A stretch of 64,000 bases of DNA, taken from NCBI GenBank assembly GCA_018335035.1, contig JAGXKT010000008.1:40951-104950 (forward strand). Direction: 5' to 3'. Positions 47,789-55,847 of the stretch are shown piece by piece (within the stretch, counting starts at the first letter, position 1; every line of letters starts with the position of its first letter). A model generated the notes under the pieces. It saw only the letters and a program-made list of their open reading frames with translations. It had not been told where the DNA came from and searched no databases. Both the position numbers and the translations under genes were made by a program. The stretch is from Phycisphaerae bacterium. Its GTDB lineage: Bacteria > Planctomycetota > Phycisphaerae > SM23-33.

Positions 47789-48386
47789 GCTTGCCGAGAT
47801 TCGCGACGTTCTGACGCCGCTGGGCGTGCAGGTCGTCTCATTGGAGGCGTTCGGCCCGATCCCCGAGCCGCCGGAGTCCGAAGAGACGTTCGCGGGCAAT
47901 GCCCGCCGCAAGGCCTTGGACTACGCCCGCGCCACGGGGTATTGGTGTCTGGCGGACGACTCGGGACTCGTTGTCGACGCACTAGACGGCGCGCCGGGCG
48001 TCCGCAGCGCTCGTTACGCGGCCGAGTGCATGCCCGCCGACGCGCCGCGCGGCGTCATAGATGAGGCCAATAATCGCCGTCTTCTGGAAGCGCTGGCCGA
48101 CGTTCCCGACGAGCGGCGCACAGCACGTTTCGTCTGCCATCTGACGCTGGCCTCGCCGCAGGGCGTGCTGCTGGAGGCCCACGGGACGGTGGAAGGGCGG
48201 ATCGCGCACCGCCCGGCGGGCGGCAACGGCTTCGGGTACGATCCGCTGTTCTATGTGCCGGAGTTGGGTTGCACGACGGCGGAACTGCCTCCCGAGCGGA
48301 AGAACCGAATCAGCCATCGCGGCAAGGCCGTGCGCGAATTCGCACAACGCTATCAGCGGTGGCGCCAGGCATCGCCCACGGCGTGA
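47745..48386 (+). CDS. rdgB: RdgB/HAM1-type non-canonical purine NTP pyrophosphatase
   Basis: From ATG 47745 (MSSPSIVLATRNPGKLAEIR) the enzyme has 213 residues. The conserved motifs are TRNPGKLAE, SEETFAGNARRKA, the catalytic ADDSGLVVDAL, and GGNGFGYDPLFYV. It hydrolyses dITP, ITP and XTP to monophosphates, cleaning the nucleotide pool. The start lies 44 bases inside the upstream lipoprotein gene, an unusually long overlap. The 3' end overlaps the convergent membrane-protein gene by 34 bases. Confidence 0.95.
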   Translation: MSSPSIVLATRNPGKLAEIRDVLTPLGVQVVSLEAFGPIPEPPESEETFAGNARRKALDYARATGYWCLADDSGLVVDALDGAPGVRSARYAAECMPADAPRGVIDEANNRRLLEALADVPDERRTARFVCHLTLASPQGVLLEAHGTVEGRIAHRPAGGNGFGYDPLFYVPELGCTTAELPPERKNRISHRGKAVREFAQRYQRWRQASPTA

Positions 48387-49153
48387 TCGTCGCGACGGCG
48401 GCGCAGCAGGGCGGTAGCGGCGCAGGCGCCGGCCAGCAGACCGTGGACGATGACGGGGTCGTACCAGGTCGCCGGGGGTAGGGTATGATGCTGAATCTGC
48501 CCGTGGTCGTACATCATCGGCATCTCGTTCCAGGACTGTCGCATGGGCTCATAGACGGCCGCCGTGACGCCGTAGAACGCGTTGACGCGCACGACGCCGG
48601 CCGCGACGGTTTGGCCTGTCTCACGGTTTCCGGCGCGGGTCAGCCCGCCGACCCAGAAGGGCGCGCTGAGCATGGCGATCATGGTGACGGCCGCCGTCGT
48701 GGCGGCAACGGCCCGTGCGGGCGCGGACCGGCCCAGGCGTGCGGCGGCGACGCCGACCAGCGCCATCGCCGCCAGGATGCCGTAGATCTTCACCGCGGCG
48801 AGGAAGGTGACATGCGGCGAATGGATCCACAGCACCAGCAGCGTCACGGCGGAGGCGTCGGCCGGCATGCCGCCGCGCAGCAGGGCGCCCAACGGGGTTG
48901 GGGCGCTGGCTGCAGCGGGAGCAGCGGCCAGCGCGACCCACACGAGCGCACAGGCCAGGCAGCCGAGCACGGCGTTGCGATTCGGCACCGCCGAAGCGAT
49001 TGCCGCGTATGCCGCCAGTTGCAGGGCGACGGTCGCGGCGGCGAGCCCGCAGGCGACCGCGCCGTGCCGCCGCCAAAGGCCTCGCAGCGATGACGCCCGC
49101 GGGGTGCTTCGCACGTCCCGCCTCTCGGTCTCGCCCGACGGCTCGCGGCTCAC
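48353..49153 (-). CDS. Multi-pass membrane protein of unknown function
   Basis: The 266-residue protein has about six hydrophobic segments, for example residues 33-55 (AVACGLAAATVALQLAAYAA), 65-82, 105-122, 123-141 and a pair near the C-terminus. A conserved-looking polar stretch (SWNEMPMMYDHGQIQHHTLP) lies between the last two. The C-terminus is basic. It overlaps the YdjY-domain gene upstream by 4 bases, so both are translated together. I do not recognise a family. Confidence 0.65.
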   Translation of the reverse strand: MSREPSGETERRDVRSTPRASSLRGLWRRHGAVACGLAAATVALQLAAYAAIASAVPNRNAVLGCLACALVWVALAAAPAAASAPTPLGALLRGGMPADASAVTLLVLWIHSPHVTFLAAVKIYGILAAMALVGVAAARLGRSAPARAVAATTAAVTMIAMLSAPFWVGGLTRAGNRETGQTVAAGVVRVNAFYGVTAAVYEPMRQSWNEMPMMYDHGQIQHHTLPPATWYDPVIVHGLLAGACAATALLRRRRDDHAVGDAWRHR

Positions 49154-50316
49154 GGCGTCTCCTGAGGCGCGTCGTGCTCTTCGAGCAGTGCGCGCAGGTG
49201 GTCAGCGTACTGGTTGAGCAATTCCCGGCGGCGTTCCATATGGCCCAGCTCGGAGTCGATTTGCTTGAGGACGGCACGGGCCTCGTCGCGCGGATCCAGC
49301 AGCAGCTTGTCGGCGCGGGCGAGTTTGTCCGCCCAGGGAGCCAGGGCCTGCTCCAATTGCGTGTCGGTTCGCGGCAGCAAGCCCATGGCCAGGCGCAGGC
49401 GCTGGACCTCGTAATCGCGCAGCCCGCCCAGCCACAGGCCGCTGATGGCATTGCCGACGTCGGCGACGCGGGCGCGCCCCTCGGCGCGAATGTGCACGAA
49501 GCCCTTGGGGTGCTTTTCGATGTAAGCCCGCGCCCACGCGTCGAGCCGGTCGAGCGGGATCGTCCGCCCGTCGATCCGCATCTCACCGAAGCGGTCGATC
49601 TCCAGCAACTTGCTTGCATACGGGGACTTCCTTGCGCCGGGCAGCGGCTCGACGATCACCTCGACGGGCGTCTTCCGCGGGGGGATGGCCTCGGTGCGCG
49701 CCTCGAACTCCAGCGCGGCATCTTCGGCCGTGCTCTCGAAGGGCACGTCAATGACCGCTGAGGCGAAGTTCGCCAGGGAGACCACGTCGCCGTCGACGTC
49801 CGCCCAGTAGCGCCCGTTGGCCAGGATCTGCGAGCCGACGAATACCCATTTGTTGGGCGGCGCCTTGGCCGTCTCGTCAGTGGGTTGAATCCAGTCGGTG
49901 GCGTTGACCTGGCGGGTCTTGCCGTCCTTGTCCATCCACCGCAGTTTGATCTTCACTTCCGGCCCGCGCGGCGGCTGGAACGTCGGCTCGGGGCCTTCGT
50001 CGCTCCAGTGCGCGGACCGGCCGGGCGTCAGCCCGAGCGCCAACAGCAACGCGTGCAGATGGGCCGCCTTGGCCGGTGTGGCGAGGATGCTCTCGTGCTC
50101 CTTGCTCTGGCGGCGACAGACCAGAAGCTCCAGCGGCCCTTCACGGAGCACCACGCGGGCGTCGAAGACGATGCGCTCGGCCTTGCGGTCGATGCGAATG
50201 TGCTTGAAGCGTACCGTGTCGGGCGCATCGCCGGCGGGGCGTGTCGTCGGCTCGTCGGCGTTGACCGTCGCCGCCGTCGCCAGAAGGGCCATCGCAAGCC
50301 ATGTCGCGTATCGCAT
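49150..50316 (-). CDS. YdjY-domain secreted protein
   Basis: From ATG 50316 (after GGAAGGAG) the product has 388 residues with a signal peptide (YATWLAMALLATAATVNADE). Residues about 35-190 match the YdjY domain: FKHIRIDRKAERIVFDARVV, LELLVCRRQSKEHESILATP and AHLHALLLALGLTPGR. A second beta-alpha unit (TPVEVIVEPLPG, VHIRAEGRARVADVGNAIS) and a helical C-terminus follow. YdjY proteins are common in planctomycetes; their role is unknown. It is coupled to the downstream membrane protein. Confidence 0.75.
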   Translation of the reverse strand: MRYATWLAMALLATAATVNADEPTTRPAGDAPDTVRFKHIRIDRKAERIVFDARVVLREGPLELLVCRRQSKEHESILATPAKAAHLHALLLALGLTPGRSAHWSDEGPEPTFQPPRGPEVKIKLRWMDKDGKTRQVNATDWIQPTDETAKAPPNKWVFVGSQILANGRYWADVDGDVVSLANFASAVIDVPFESTAEDAALEFEARTEAIPPRKTPVEVIVEPLPGARKSPYASKLLEIDRFGEMRIDGRTIPLDRLDAWARAYIEKHPKGFVHIRAEGRARVADVGNAISGLWLGGLRDYEVQRLRLAMGLLPRTDTQLEQALAPWADKLARADKLLLDPRDEARAVLKQIDSELGHMERRRELLNQYADHLRALLEEHDAPQETP

Positions 50317-50379
50317 AGCGAACTCCTTCCAGGGTTGTGCTTTCATTGTACAGAACGCCGTCCATGGCGTCACAGCGCG

Positions 50380-50418
50380 AAAAAACGGCCCGTCCGACGA
50401 GGGTCGCCGGACGGGCCG
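50380..50418 (-). terminator. Intrinsic terminator of the pilus/secretin operon
   Basis: On the minus strand an exact 11-base stem (CGGCCCGTCCG with CGGACGGGCCG) around an 11-base loop is followed directly by six T. It begins 25 bases after the secretin stop codon. Confidence 0.92.
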
Positions 50419-50442
50419 GGGGCTTGTTCGGCCGCAGCCGCG

Positions 50443-53400
50443 TTACTCCGGGTGGGCCTTCTTTTCGTGTTCTTCCGGAATGATGATCTCCGGGCGGATC
50501 AGAATCAGCAGCGTTTGCTGATCCCGGACCTTGCCGCGATTCGTGTAGAGGCGGTTGAGGATCGGGATTTTGCTGACCATGGGCACGCCGAGTTCCTGCT
50601 CGACCTCGCCGGCCAGCGTCTGCCCGCCCAGCAACAGGGTGCCGCGGTCCGGCACCATGACGGTCGTCCTGAGTTCCTGGACGGCGACGATCGGCAGATC
50701 GACCGGCCCAAAGGGCGTCTGCTGGGTCGAAATATCGCTGAGCGTCGTGACCTGCGGGCGGACCGTCATGATCACGTATTTCCGGTCGCCGGTCACAGTG
50801 GCCTGAACGTCCAAGGTGGTGCCGGTCGGCACGGTGCTGACCACCGGAAGGGCTGTCAGAACCACGTCCGCGTCTTCGCCGGCGATGTCGATGTCGTCGG
50901 GGAACTCGTATCCTGAGACGTAGGCCTGGTGGGTCGCGACGGTCACATACGCTCTCTGCCCGTTCCAGATGGTCACGCGCGGCGCCGTGAGCGTGCGCGT
51001 CGCGCGATGGGCCTGCGTGGCCTGCAGCAGGAAATCCACCTGGATGTCATCGAGGAACACGCCGGCGATCTCCAGGCCCGGATTGCCCACCTGCCCGCCG
51101 ATGGGTGCTGCGACGGCCCCCGTACTGACGCCGAAGATGTTGCCGAAGCCGGTCGTGCGGCTTCCGCCGCCGGTCACCGCGCCCATCGGCGGGAAGGACG
51201 TGCCGCCGGGCACGTTGTGCGTGGCCTGCATCCAGCCGGACTGTCCGATGGCCGGCACGGTCGCGCCCGTCCAAGGGTCCTCGACGGTGTTGGGCGCCCC
51301 GCCGCCGAGTGTGGAGCCCAGGTTGAAGTAAACGTCAAAGTCGATACCGATGGCGTTCAGGAAGCCCGTGGCCACGGAGATGAATCGTGCCTCGATCGCT
51401 ACCTGCATCCCGGTCGATTCGCCGAGCTGGTTGAGCAGCTTGGCGAGGGCTTGGTGGTTCTCGGCCGTCTGCGTGACGATCAACTTGCCGTGGTGTTCCT
51501 CGATGGAGGCGTCGAGATCCCACGAGCCCGGCGCGATCGTCTCTCTGATCATCTCCGTGAGTTCGTTGATGATCTGCTGCTTGCTCTTCTCGTCATCGTC
51601 GTCCTGGTCGTCATCGTCATCATCACCGGGGAAGCCGAGATCGCCGCCATCGTCGTCGTCATCGTCGTCCTCGTCTCCCAGGTCGCCGAAGTCGAACGTC
51701 GGGCCGTCGAAATCGCGCACGTGGTAGAGCAGGTGATTGATGTCGTAGACGCGCGTGGTCTTCTTGCGTCGCAGGTCTTCGCCGGTGGAGATCTTGACGA
51801 TGCCGCCTTCGATGACGTATTGCAGCGGCTGGTCTCCGCCGGCGTCCGCGAGGACGACTTCCAGCGCCCGGCGAACGGAGATGTCGGCGAGTTTTGCGGT
51901 GACCAGCGTATCCCTCGTGACGTTCTGGAACTGCAAAGCGCGCCAGTTGACCCAGATGTTCGCGTCCGACACGTCGCGGAGGAACCCGACCACGTCCCCG
52001 AATTTCGCCGCGTTGAAGTCGATCAGGTCGATGTTGCGATCGAGCTTCTGGCGGGCCCTGAGGTCCTCTTCCGTCTCGCCGCTCGCGACGGCGCCGTAGA
52101 TCTCGGCGCGCTTGCGGATCTCCGCCCACGTGCGAGGGAAGTTGATGTACTTGTGCCAGGGTACCATCTTCCACTCGATCTCGGCGAGCAGCTTCGCCTC
52201 CTCGACTTCCTGGGCCCGCTCGGACATCTTGCGGTCCTCCATGATGACGAACTGCTCGAGAATGTCGCGCTGGTCGCGCGCCCAGTCGTTTTGCGGGTCC
52301 AGCGCCAGAAGCTGCTCGGTGACTTCCAGGGCCCGCTCGAAGTCCCACTTCTCTCGCAGGACGCGAATGTCACGCTCGTAGTCATCGATCTTGCGTTGGC
52401 GTTCGCGCTGCTCGCGCAGCCGGCGCTGGCGCTCCTGCTCAGCGGCTTCCCGGCGGGTCCTTTCCTCCTTGGCCTGCTGCCACTGCTGCCGGCGCGTCTT
52501 GATGCGCTCGATATACTGATTGATGCTCGTCAGCTCGCTGCGGTAGGTCTTGGGCGGGAAGACGTTCTCGTTGTTCTCCAGGACCGCCTTGGCGGAGTTG
52601 GCGAGCTTCATCGCCTCGTCAAAGTCCTTCTCGCTCGCGGCGTCATCGAGTTCCTTGCGGGATTGCCGCAGGCGCGCGGCGATCTCAACTTCGGCGATCT
52701 GGCGGGCGATGCGAACCTCGATCTCGTAGTCGCTCAACGCCCCCGACCGTGGACCCGCTTGCCCCGTACGCCGGGCAAACTCGTAGAGTTCCTTGGCTTT
52801 GGCGTTATCCGGCTGAAGGGCCAGGGCCTGTTCGAGCAGGTCGATGGCGGCGTCCACCCGGTTCTCGGCGAGGGCCTCCTTGGCCTGGTTGACCAGCTTG
52901 GCGGCCTCTCGCGACCGATGCGCAACTAGGTAGCGCAGCGCCTCGGAGTCGCCGGCGTCCGTCTCGGCCGTGTCTGGCTCGTCGTCCCCCGCCGCTTCGT
53001 CGGCGGCCTCGTCGGCCGTCATCTCGTCGGCCCCGTCGGCGCCTTCGTCGGCCGTCGGCTCGTCGGCCCCGTCGGCGCCCTCGTCGGCCGTCATCTCGTC
53101 GGGCTCGACAGCGGCCTCATCGTCACCTGTCGCTTCCGCGGCGTCCGGGTCGACCGTGGCGGCGATCTCCGCAGCTCTCTCGGCCTTGCGCTGTGCCTCG
53201 GCGAGATGCGCCTTGGCGTCGCGGCGCTGGGCCTCCGGGAGGTACTCGCTGGCGGCGGCCTGCTGGAAGCCGGCGATGGCGGCGTCGTAGTTCCCGGCGT
53301 CCAGCGCCTCGCGAGCGTCGCGCAGCGCTTGCCGCGCTTGGCGCTGTTGCGTGATCGCCGTGCGCACACGCTGCAAATAGCGATTGAGTTTGTCGGCGTC

Positions 53401-53604
53401 AGCGTCGTCCAGCGCGTCGGCGTCGACCTTCAGAAGCGTCGCCTTGGCCGCCTCGAACTGCAGCGAGTCGAACTGGCGGATCCCTTGGTTCAGCAGGGCC
53501 TGGGCCCGGTCGGCATCGGCCTCCTGGCCGGCAGCGAACCCCGCGACGGTCAGGATCAACGCGACCGGCAAGGTCCACGACAACATTCCACAAAGCTTTC
53601 GCAC
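50443..53604 (-). CDS. Secretin (PilQ/GspD-type) with acidic inserts
   Basis: Start is GTG 53604 after GGAAGGAG; the product is 1,053 residues. A signal peptide (to about 26) is followed by TPR-like helices, a tandem acidic repeat (TADEGADGADE, about 172-195), a charged coiled coil (380-410), and a short secretin N-domain (ISVRRALEVVLADAGGDQPL). An extremely Asp-rich insert lies at about 643-672. The C-terminal secretin barrel domain has VPDRGTLLLGGQTLAGEVEQ and VPMVSKIPILNRLYTNRGKV followed by LLILIRPEII. Secretins form the outer-membrane channel of type IV pili or type II secretion. It ends the operon begun by the PilM-PilN fusion. Confidence 0.88.
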   Translation of the reverse strand: MRKLCGMLSWTLPVALILTVAGFAAGQEADADRAQALLNQGIRQFDSLQFEAAKATLLKVDADALDDADADKLNRYLQRVRTAITQQRQARQALRDAREALDAGNYDAAIAGFQQAAASEYLPEAQRRDAKAHLAEAQRKAERAAEIAATVDPDAAEATGDDEAAVEPDEMTADEGADGADEPTADEGADGADEMTADEAADEAAGDDEPDTAETDAGDSEALRYLVAHRSREAAKLVNQAKEALAENRVDAAIDLLEQALALQPDNAKAKELYEFARRTGQAGPRSGALSDYEIEVRIARQIAEVEIAARLRQSRKELDDAASEKDFDEAMKLANSAKAVLENNENVFPPKTYRSELTSINQYIERIKTRRQQWQQAKEERTRREAAEQERQRRLREQRERQRKIDDYERDIRVLREKWDFERALEVTEQLLALDPQNDWARDQRDILEQFVIMEDRKMSERAQEVEEAKLLAEIEWKMVPWHKYINFPRTWAEIRKRAEIYGAVASGETEEDLRARQKLDRNIDLIDFNAAKFGDVVGFLRDVSDANIWVNWRALQFQNVTRDTLVTAKLADISVRRALEVVLADAGGDQPLQYVIEGGIVKISTGEDLRRKKTTRVYDINHLLYHVRDFDGPTFDFGDLGDEDDDDDDDGGDLGFPGDDDDDDQDDDDEKSKQQIINELTEMIRETIAPGSWDLDASIEEHHGKLIVTQTAENHQALAKLLNQLGESTGMQVAIEARFISVATGFLNAIGIDFDVYFNLGSTLGGGAPNTVEDPWTGATVPAIGQSGWMQATHNVPGGTSFPPMGAVTGGGSRTTGFGNIFGVSTGAVAAPIGGQVGNPGLEIAGVFLDDIQVDFLLQATQAHRATRTLTAPRVTIWNGQRAYVTVATHQAYVSGYEFPDDIDIAGEDADVVLTALPVVSTVPTGTTLDVQATVTGDRKYVIMTVRPQVTTLSDISTQQTPFGPVDLPIVAVQELRTTVMVPDRGTLLLGGQTLAGEVEQELGVPMVSKIPILNRLYTNRGKVRDQQTLLILIRPEIIIPEEHEKKAHPE
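53011..53106. repeat. 36-base tandem repeat in the secretin gene
   Basis: Two and a half copies of a 36-base unit encode the acidic 12-residue repeat TADEGADGADE plus Met or Pro. The period is exact (for example matching bases at 53011, 53047 and 53083), so copy number could vary by unequal exchange without frameshift. Confidence 0.75.
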
Positions 53605-53879
53605 GGCAAGACTCCTTCCAGGAAGCGGTTCGCGGGGCGAACCTCACCCCTGGGTTCAGGGGTGCGTTGGCGCGTTGCGTCCGGGCGGCATGCGCCGCGA
53701 CTGCTCAGCGGGCCCGATCGACGCAACGGATTCAACAACGGCGGCAATCTCGTCAATTCCGCGTGAAACTTATGGATGAAAACGCGGGGGGCACCTCACG
53801 AAGATGCCCGGATATCGGCGGCAAAGCATACCCACACGCTGCAGGCCAATGCAAGCCAAAAATGGCACGGCGGACGGTC
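53605..53879. other. Gap before the secretin gene with a stem-loop
   Basis: This 275-base stretch breaks an otherwise tight operon. CACCCCTG and CAGGGGTG (53645-53664) form an exact 8-base stem with a four-base loop about 40 bases upstream of the secretin start. A GCCA-TTTT-TGGC element lies near the upstream gene's stop on the minus strand. A separate secretin promoter is possible; a TTGACG is present on the minus strand but no clear -10 box. Confidence 0.5.
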
Positions 53880-55811
53880 CTATTCCGCTGTCTGTCCGCG
53901 TGCCGCGGCACGCTTGGCTTCCTTCAGTCGCGTGCGGTACAACTGCCTGCGGTCCTCGTCCTGCACGTAGTCCACGTGAACCTGTCGATGCACCGTGCCG
54001 CCGGCGTCCACGTAAGTGACCTCAATCGTGTTGCGCGTCGTGCCCTGGTAGCGTAGCGGCTTGTCCAGGTCTCGGGCGAGGACCACCGCGCCCGTGGCGA
54101 AGTCCACCTCTCGACGGACGCGTTCGTTCGTTAGGGGATTGAGCAATTCAACGGTTTCCGGCCGGCCGATCTGCTGGCCCGCCGCGGCGGAGAACACCTG
54201 CATGACTGTCTGGCCGAGCACCTGGCGGAACACCGTCACGTACACCTGTTGCATCGTGGCCGAACCGCCTGTCACGAAGATGTCCGCCACATTCGGCGTT
54301 GCCGTCGGCGTGGTCCACGCGCTCCAGTCGGTCTCGATGAACTGCTGGCGGGCGTCCTCGCGGTTGCGGGCCTCGCCGGGGCCGTTGTAGGTCAGCAGCG
54401 GGTTGGCCAGCATCAACTGATATCGCCAGCGGTAGGTTGTACCCGCATCGAGGCCGTCGGTGTCGTGGAACCAGATGAGCACCTTGCCGTCGTCGAACTG
54501 GCGGGTCAGGTCGGGCACGACCGTCGGTGCGGGGCCTTCCGCCTCCGGTTGTTCGGGTCGGCGAGGCCGCTCCGGACTGCGGGGATCACGGGACGGACGG
54601 CGCCGCTCGGGTGGGGGGGCGTACGACTCAGGCGGCAGGCCCGGTCGCCCCGCGCCGGGGTAACCCTCCGGGGTCGGCGGCGCGCTCGGCCCGTAGCGAG
54701 GCGTGCGGCGCGGCGTGGTGCTCCGGCGGATCGTCCGCGGGGCGGTGCGCCGGGCGGGCGTACCGTCGCCGTCTCCGGTCGCCTCCGCCTCGATGCGTTC
54801 GCGCTCGGCGCGGCTGAGCGGCGTCTCGGGCAGGTGGATCAGCCAGGTGGTCCACTGTCCGGTAATGGGCTCATAGATGTCAGGATAGGACGGCTGGAGA
54901 ATATTGAGGATCGCGTCGGTCGAGCCCTGTTGCGGGAGCACGGCAACCAGGCGGCGGACGGGCTGCTCGCCCTCTTCGCGGACGAATTGCTGAAACTCCG
55001 CGAACACCGAGTGTCGATCCATCGCCGTGCGAACGGTACGCCGAGTTGCCTCGGTTCCGTCGAAGGGGGGGATGACCTGCTCGGGCGGCGGCGCCGGACC
55101 GAGCGGCTGGCGGCTTAACTGTGCGACGGTCTGAATCGTCTCGGGTTCGCTCCAAGTCCCGTCGAGTTGCTGTCGCGACCGCTGGGCCCGGACGGCCGCC
55201 ACGGCGAACCGCGCGCGAACGTCCGTTTCGGAAAGGTCCTCGCGCCACTGACGCAGCAGTTGCATCATCGGGTACGTTGCCGCGACGTGGGCGACGATCT
55301 TCTCGGCGGGTCGTTCGGACTCCTCGGGCAAGCTTCGTAGCTCGCGGGTCACCTTGACCAGCGGCAGGTGCGGGGTCGGTGTGTGTGCCTTGAGCGTCGC
55401 CAAGTCCGGGCCGGAGGCCACGTCGATCGGTTCGACGCGCGCGATGACGGGCAAGTCGGGATACGCCGGGCCGGCGGGCAGGCGCTGCAGCGGCGCCGCC
55501 ACGGCGGTATCCGGCCACGCGGCCAACAGCCCCCGCCGCAACGGGTTGTCCCGCGCGGCGACGAGTTCGTTGGCCAGTTTCGGTTGCTCCCACTTGCCGA
55601 GTGTTGCGTTCCGGGCGGTCTCGACGCGTTGCTCGGCGGCGCGGAGCAAGGCGTCGTCCAGCTTCGCAAGCTCCACCTCGTTGCCGTTCAGTTGGACGGT
55701 GGGCGACCCGATCGATGTCAACGCCAGGATCAGCAGCATCAGAACGCAGATGCCGAGTACGCCCTTTTCCACGTGTTGTACGACGGCACTCAATTGCTCT
55801 TTCTGGGCCAT
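53880..55811 (-). CDS. Large single-pass membrane protein of the pilus operon
   Basis: From ATG 55811 (after GGAGG) the product has 643 residues. A membrane helix at about residues 13-33 (VLGICVLMLLILALTSIGSP) anchors a long periplasmic region. The middle is Pro/Arg/Glu-rich and disordered (about residues 360-440). The C-terminus has beta segments (TTYRWRYQLMLANPLL, DFATGAVVLARDL, NTIEVTYVDAGGTVHRQVHV). In standard operons PilO and PilP lie here, between PilN and the secretin. PilP equivalence is suggested by position and beta-rich end only. Confidence 0.65.
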   Translation of the reverse strand: MAQKEQLSAVVQHVEKGVLGICVLMLLILALTSIGSPTVQLNGNEVELAKLDDALLRAAEQRVETARNATLGKWEQPKLANELVAARDNPLRRGLLAAWPDTAVAAPLQRLPAGPAYPDLPVIARVEPIDVASGPDLATLKAHTPTPHLPLVKVTRELRSLPEESERPAEKIVAHVAATYPMMQLLRQWREDLSETDVRARFAVAAVRAQRSRQQLDGTWSEPETIQTVAQLSRQPLGPAPPPEQVIPPFDGTEATRRTVRTAMDRHSVFAEFQQFVREEGEQPVRRLVAVLPQQGSTDAILNILQPSYPDIYEPITGQWTTWLIHLPETPLSRAERERIEAEATGDGDGTPARRTAPRTIRRSTTPRRTPRYGPSAPPTPEGYPGAGRPGLPPESYAPPPERRRPSRDPRSPERPRRPEQPEAEGPAPTVVPDLTRQFDDGKVLIWFHDTDGLDAGTTYRWRYQLMLANPLLTYNGPGEARNREDARQQFIETDWSAWTTPTATPNVADIFVTGGSATMQQVYVTVFRQVLGQTVMQVFSAAAGQQIGRPETVELLNPLTNERVRREVDFATGAVVLARDLDKPLRYQGTTRNTIEVTYVDAGGTVHRQVHVDYVQDEDRRQLYRTRLKEAKRAAARGQTAE

Positions 55812-55847
55812 GCGTCGGCCTCCCTGCACCAGGATGAACGGGTATGC

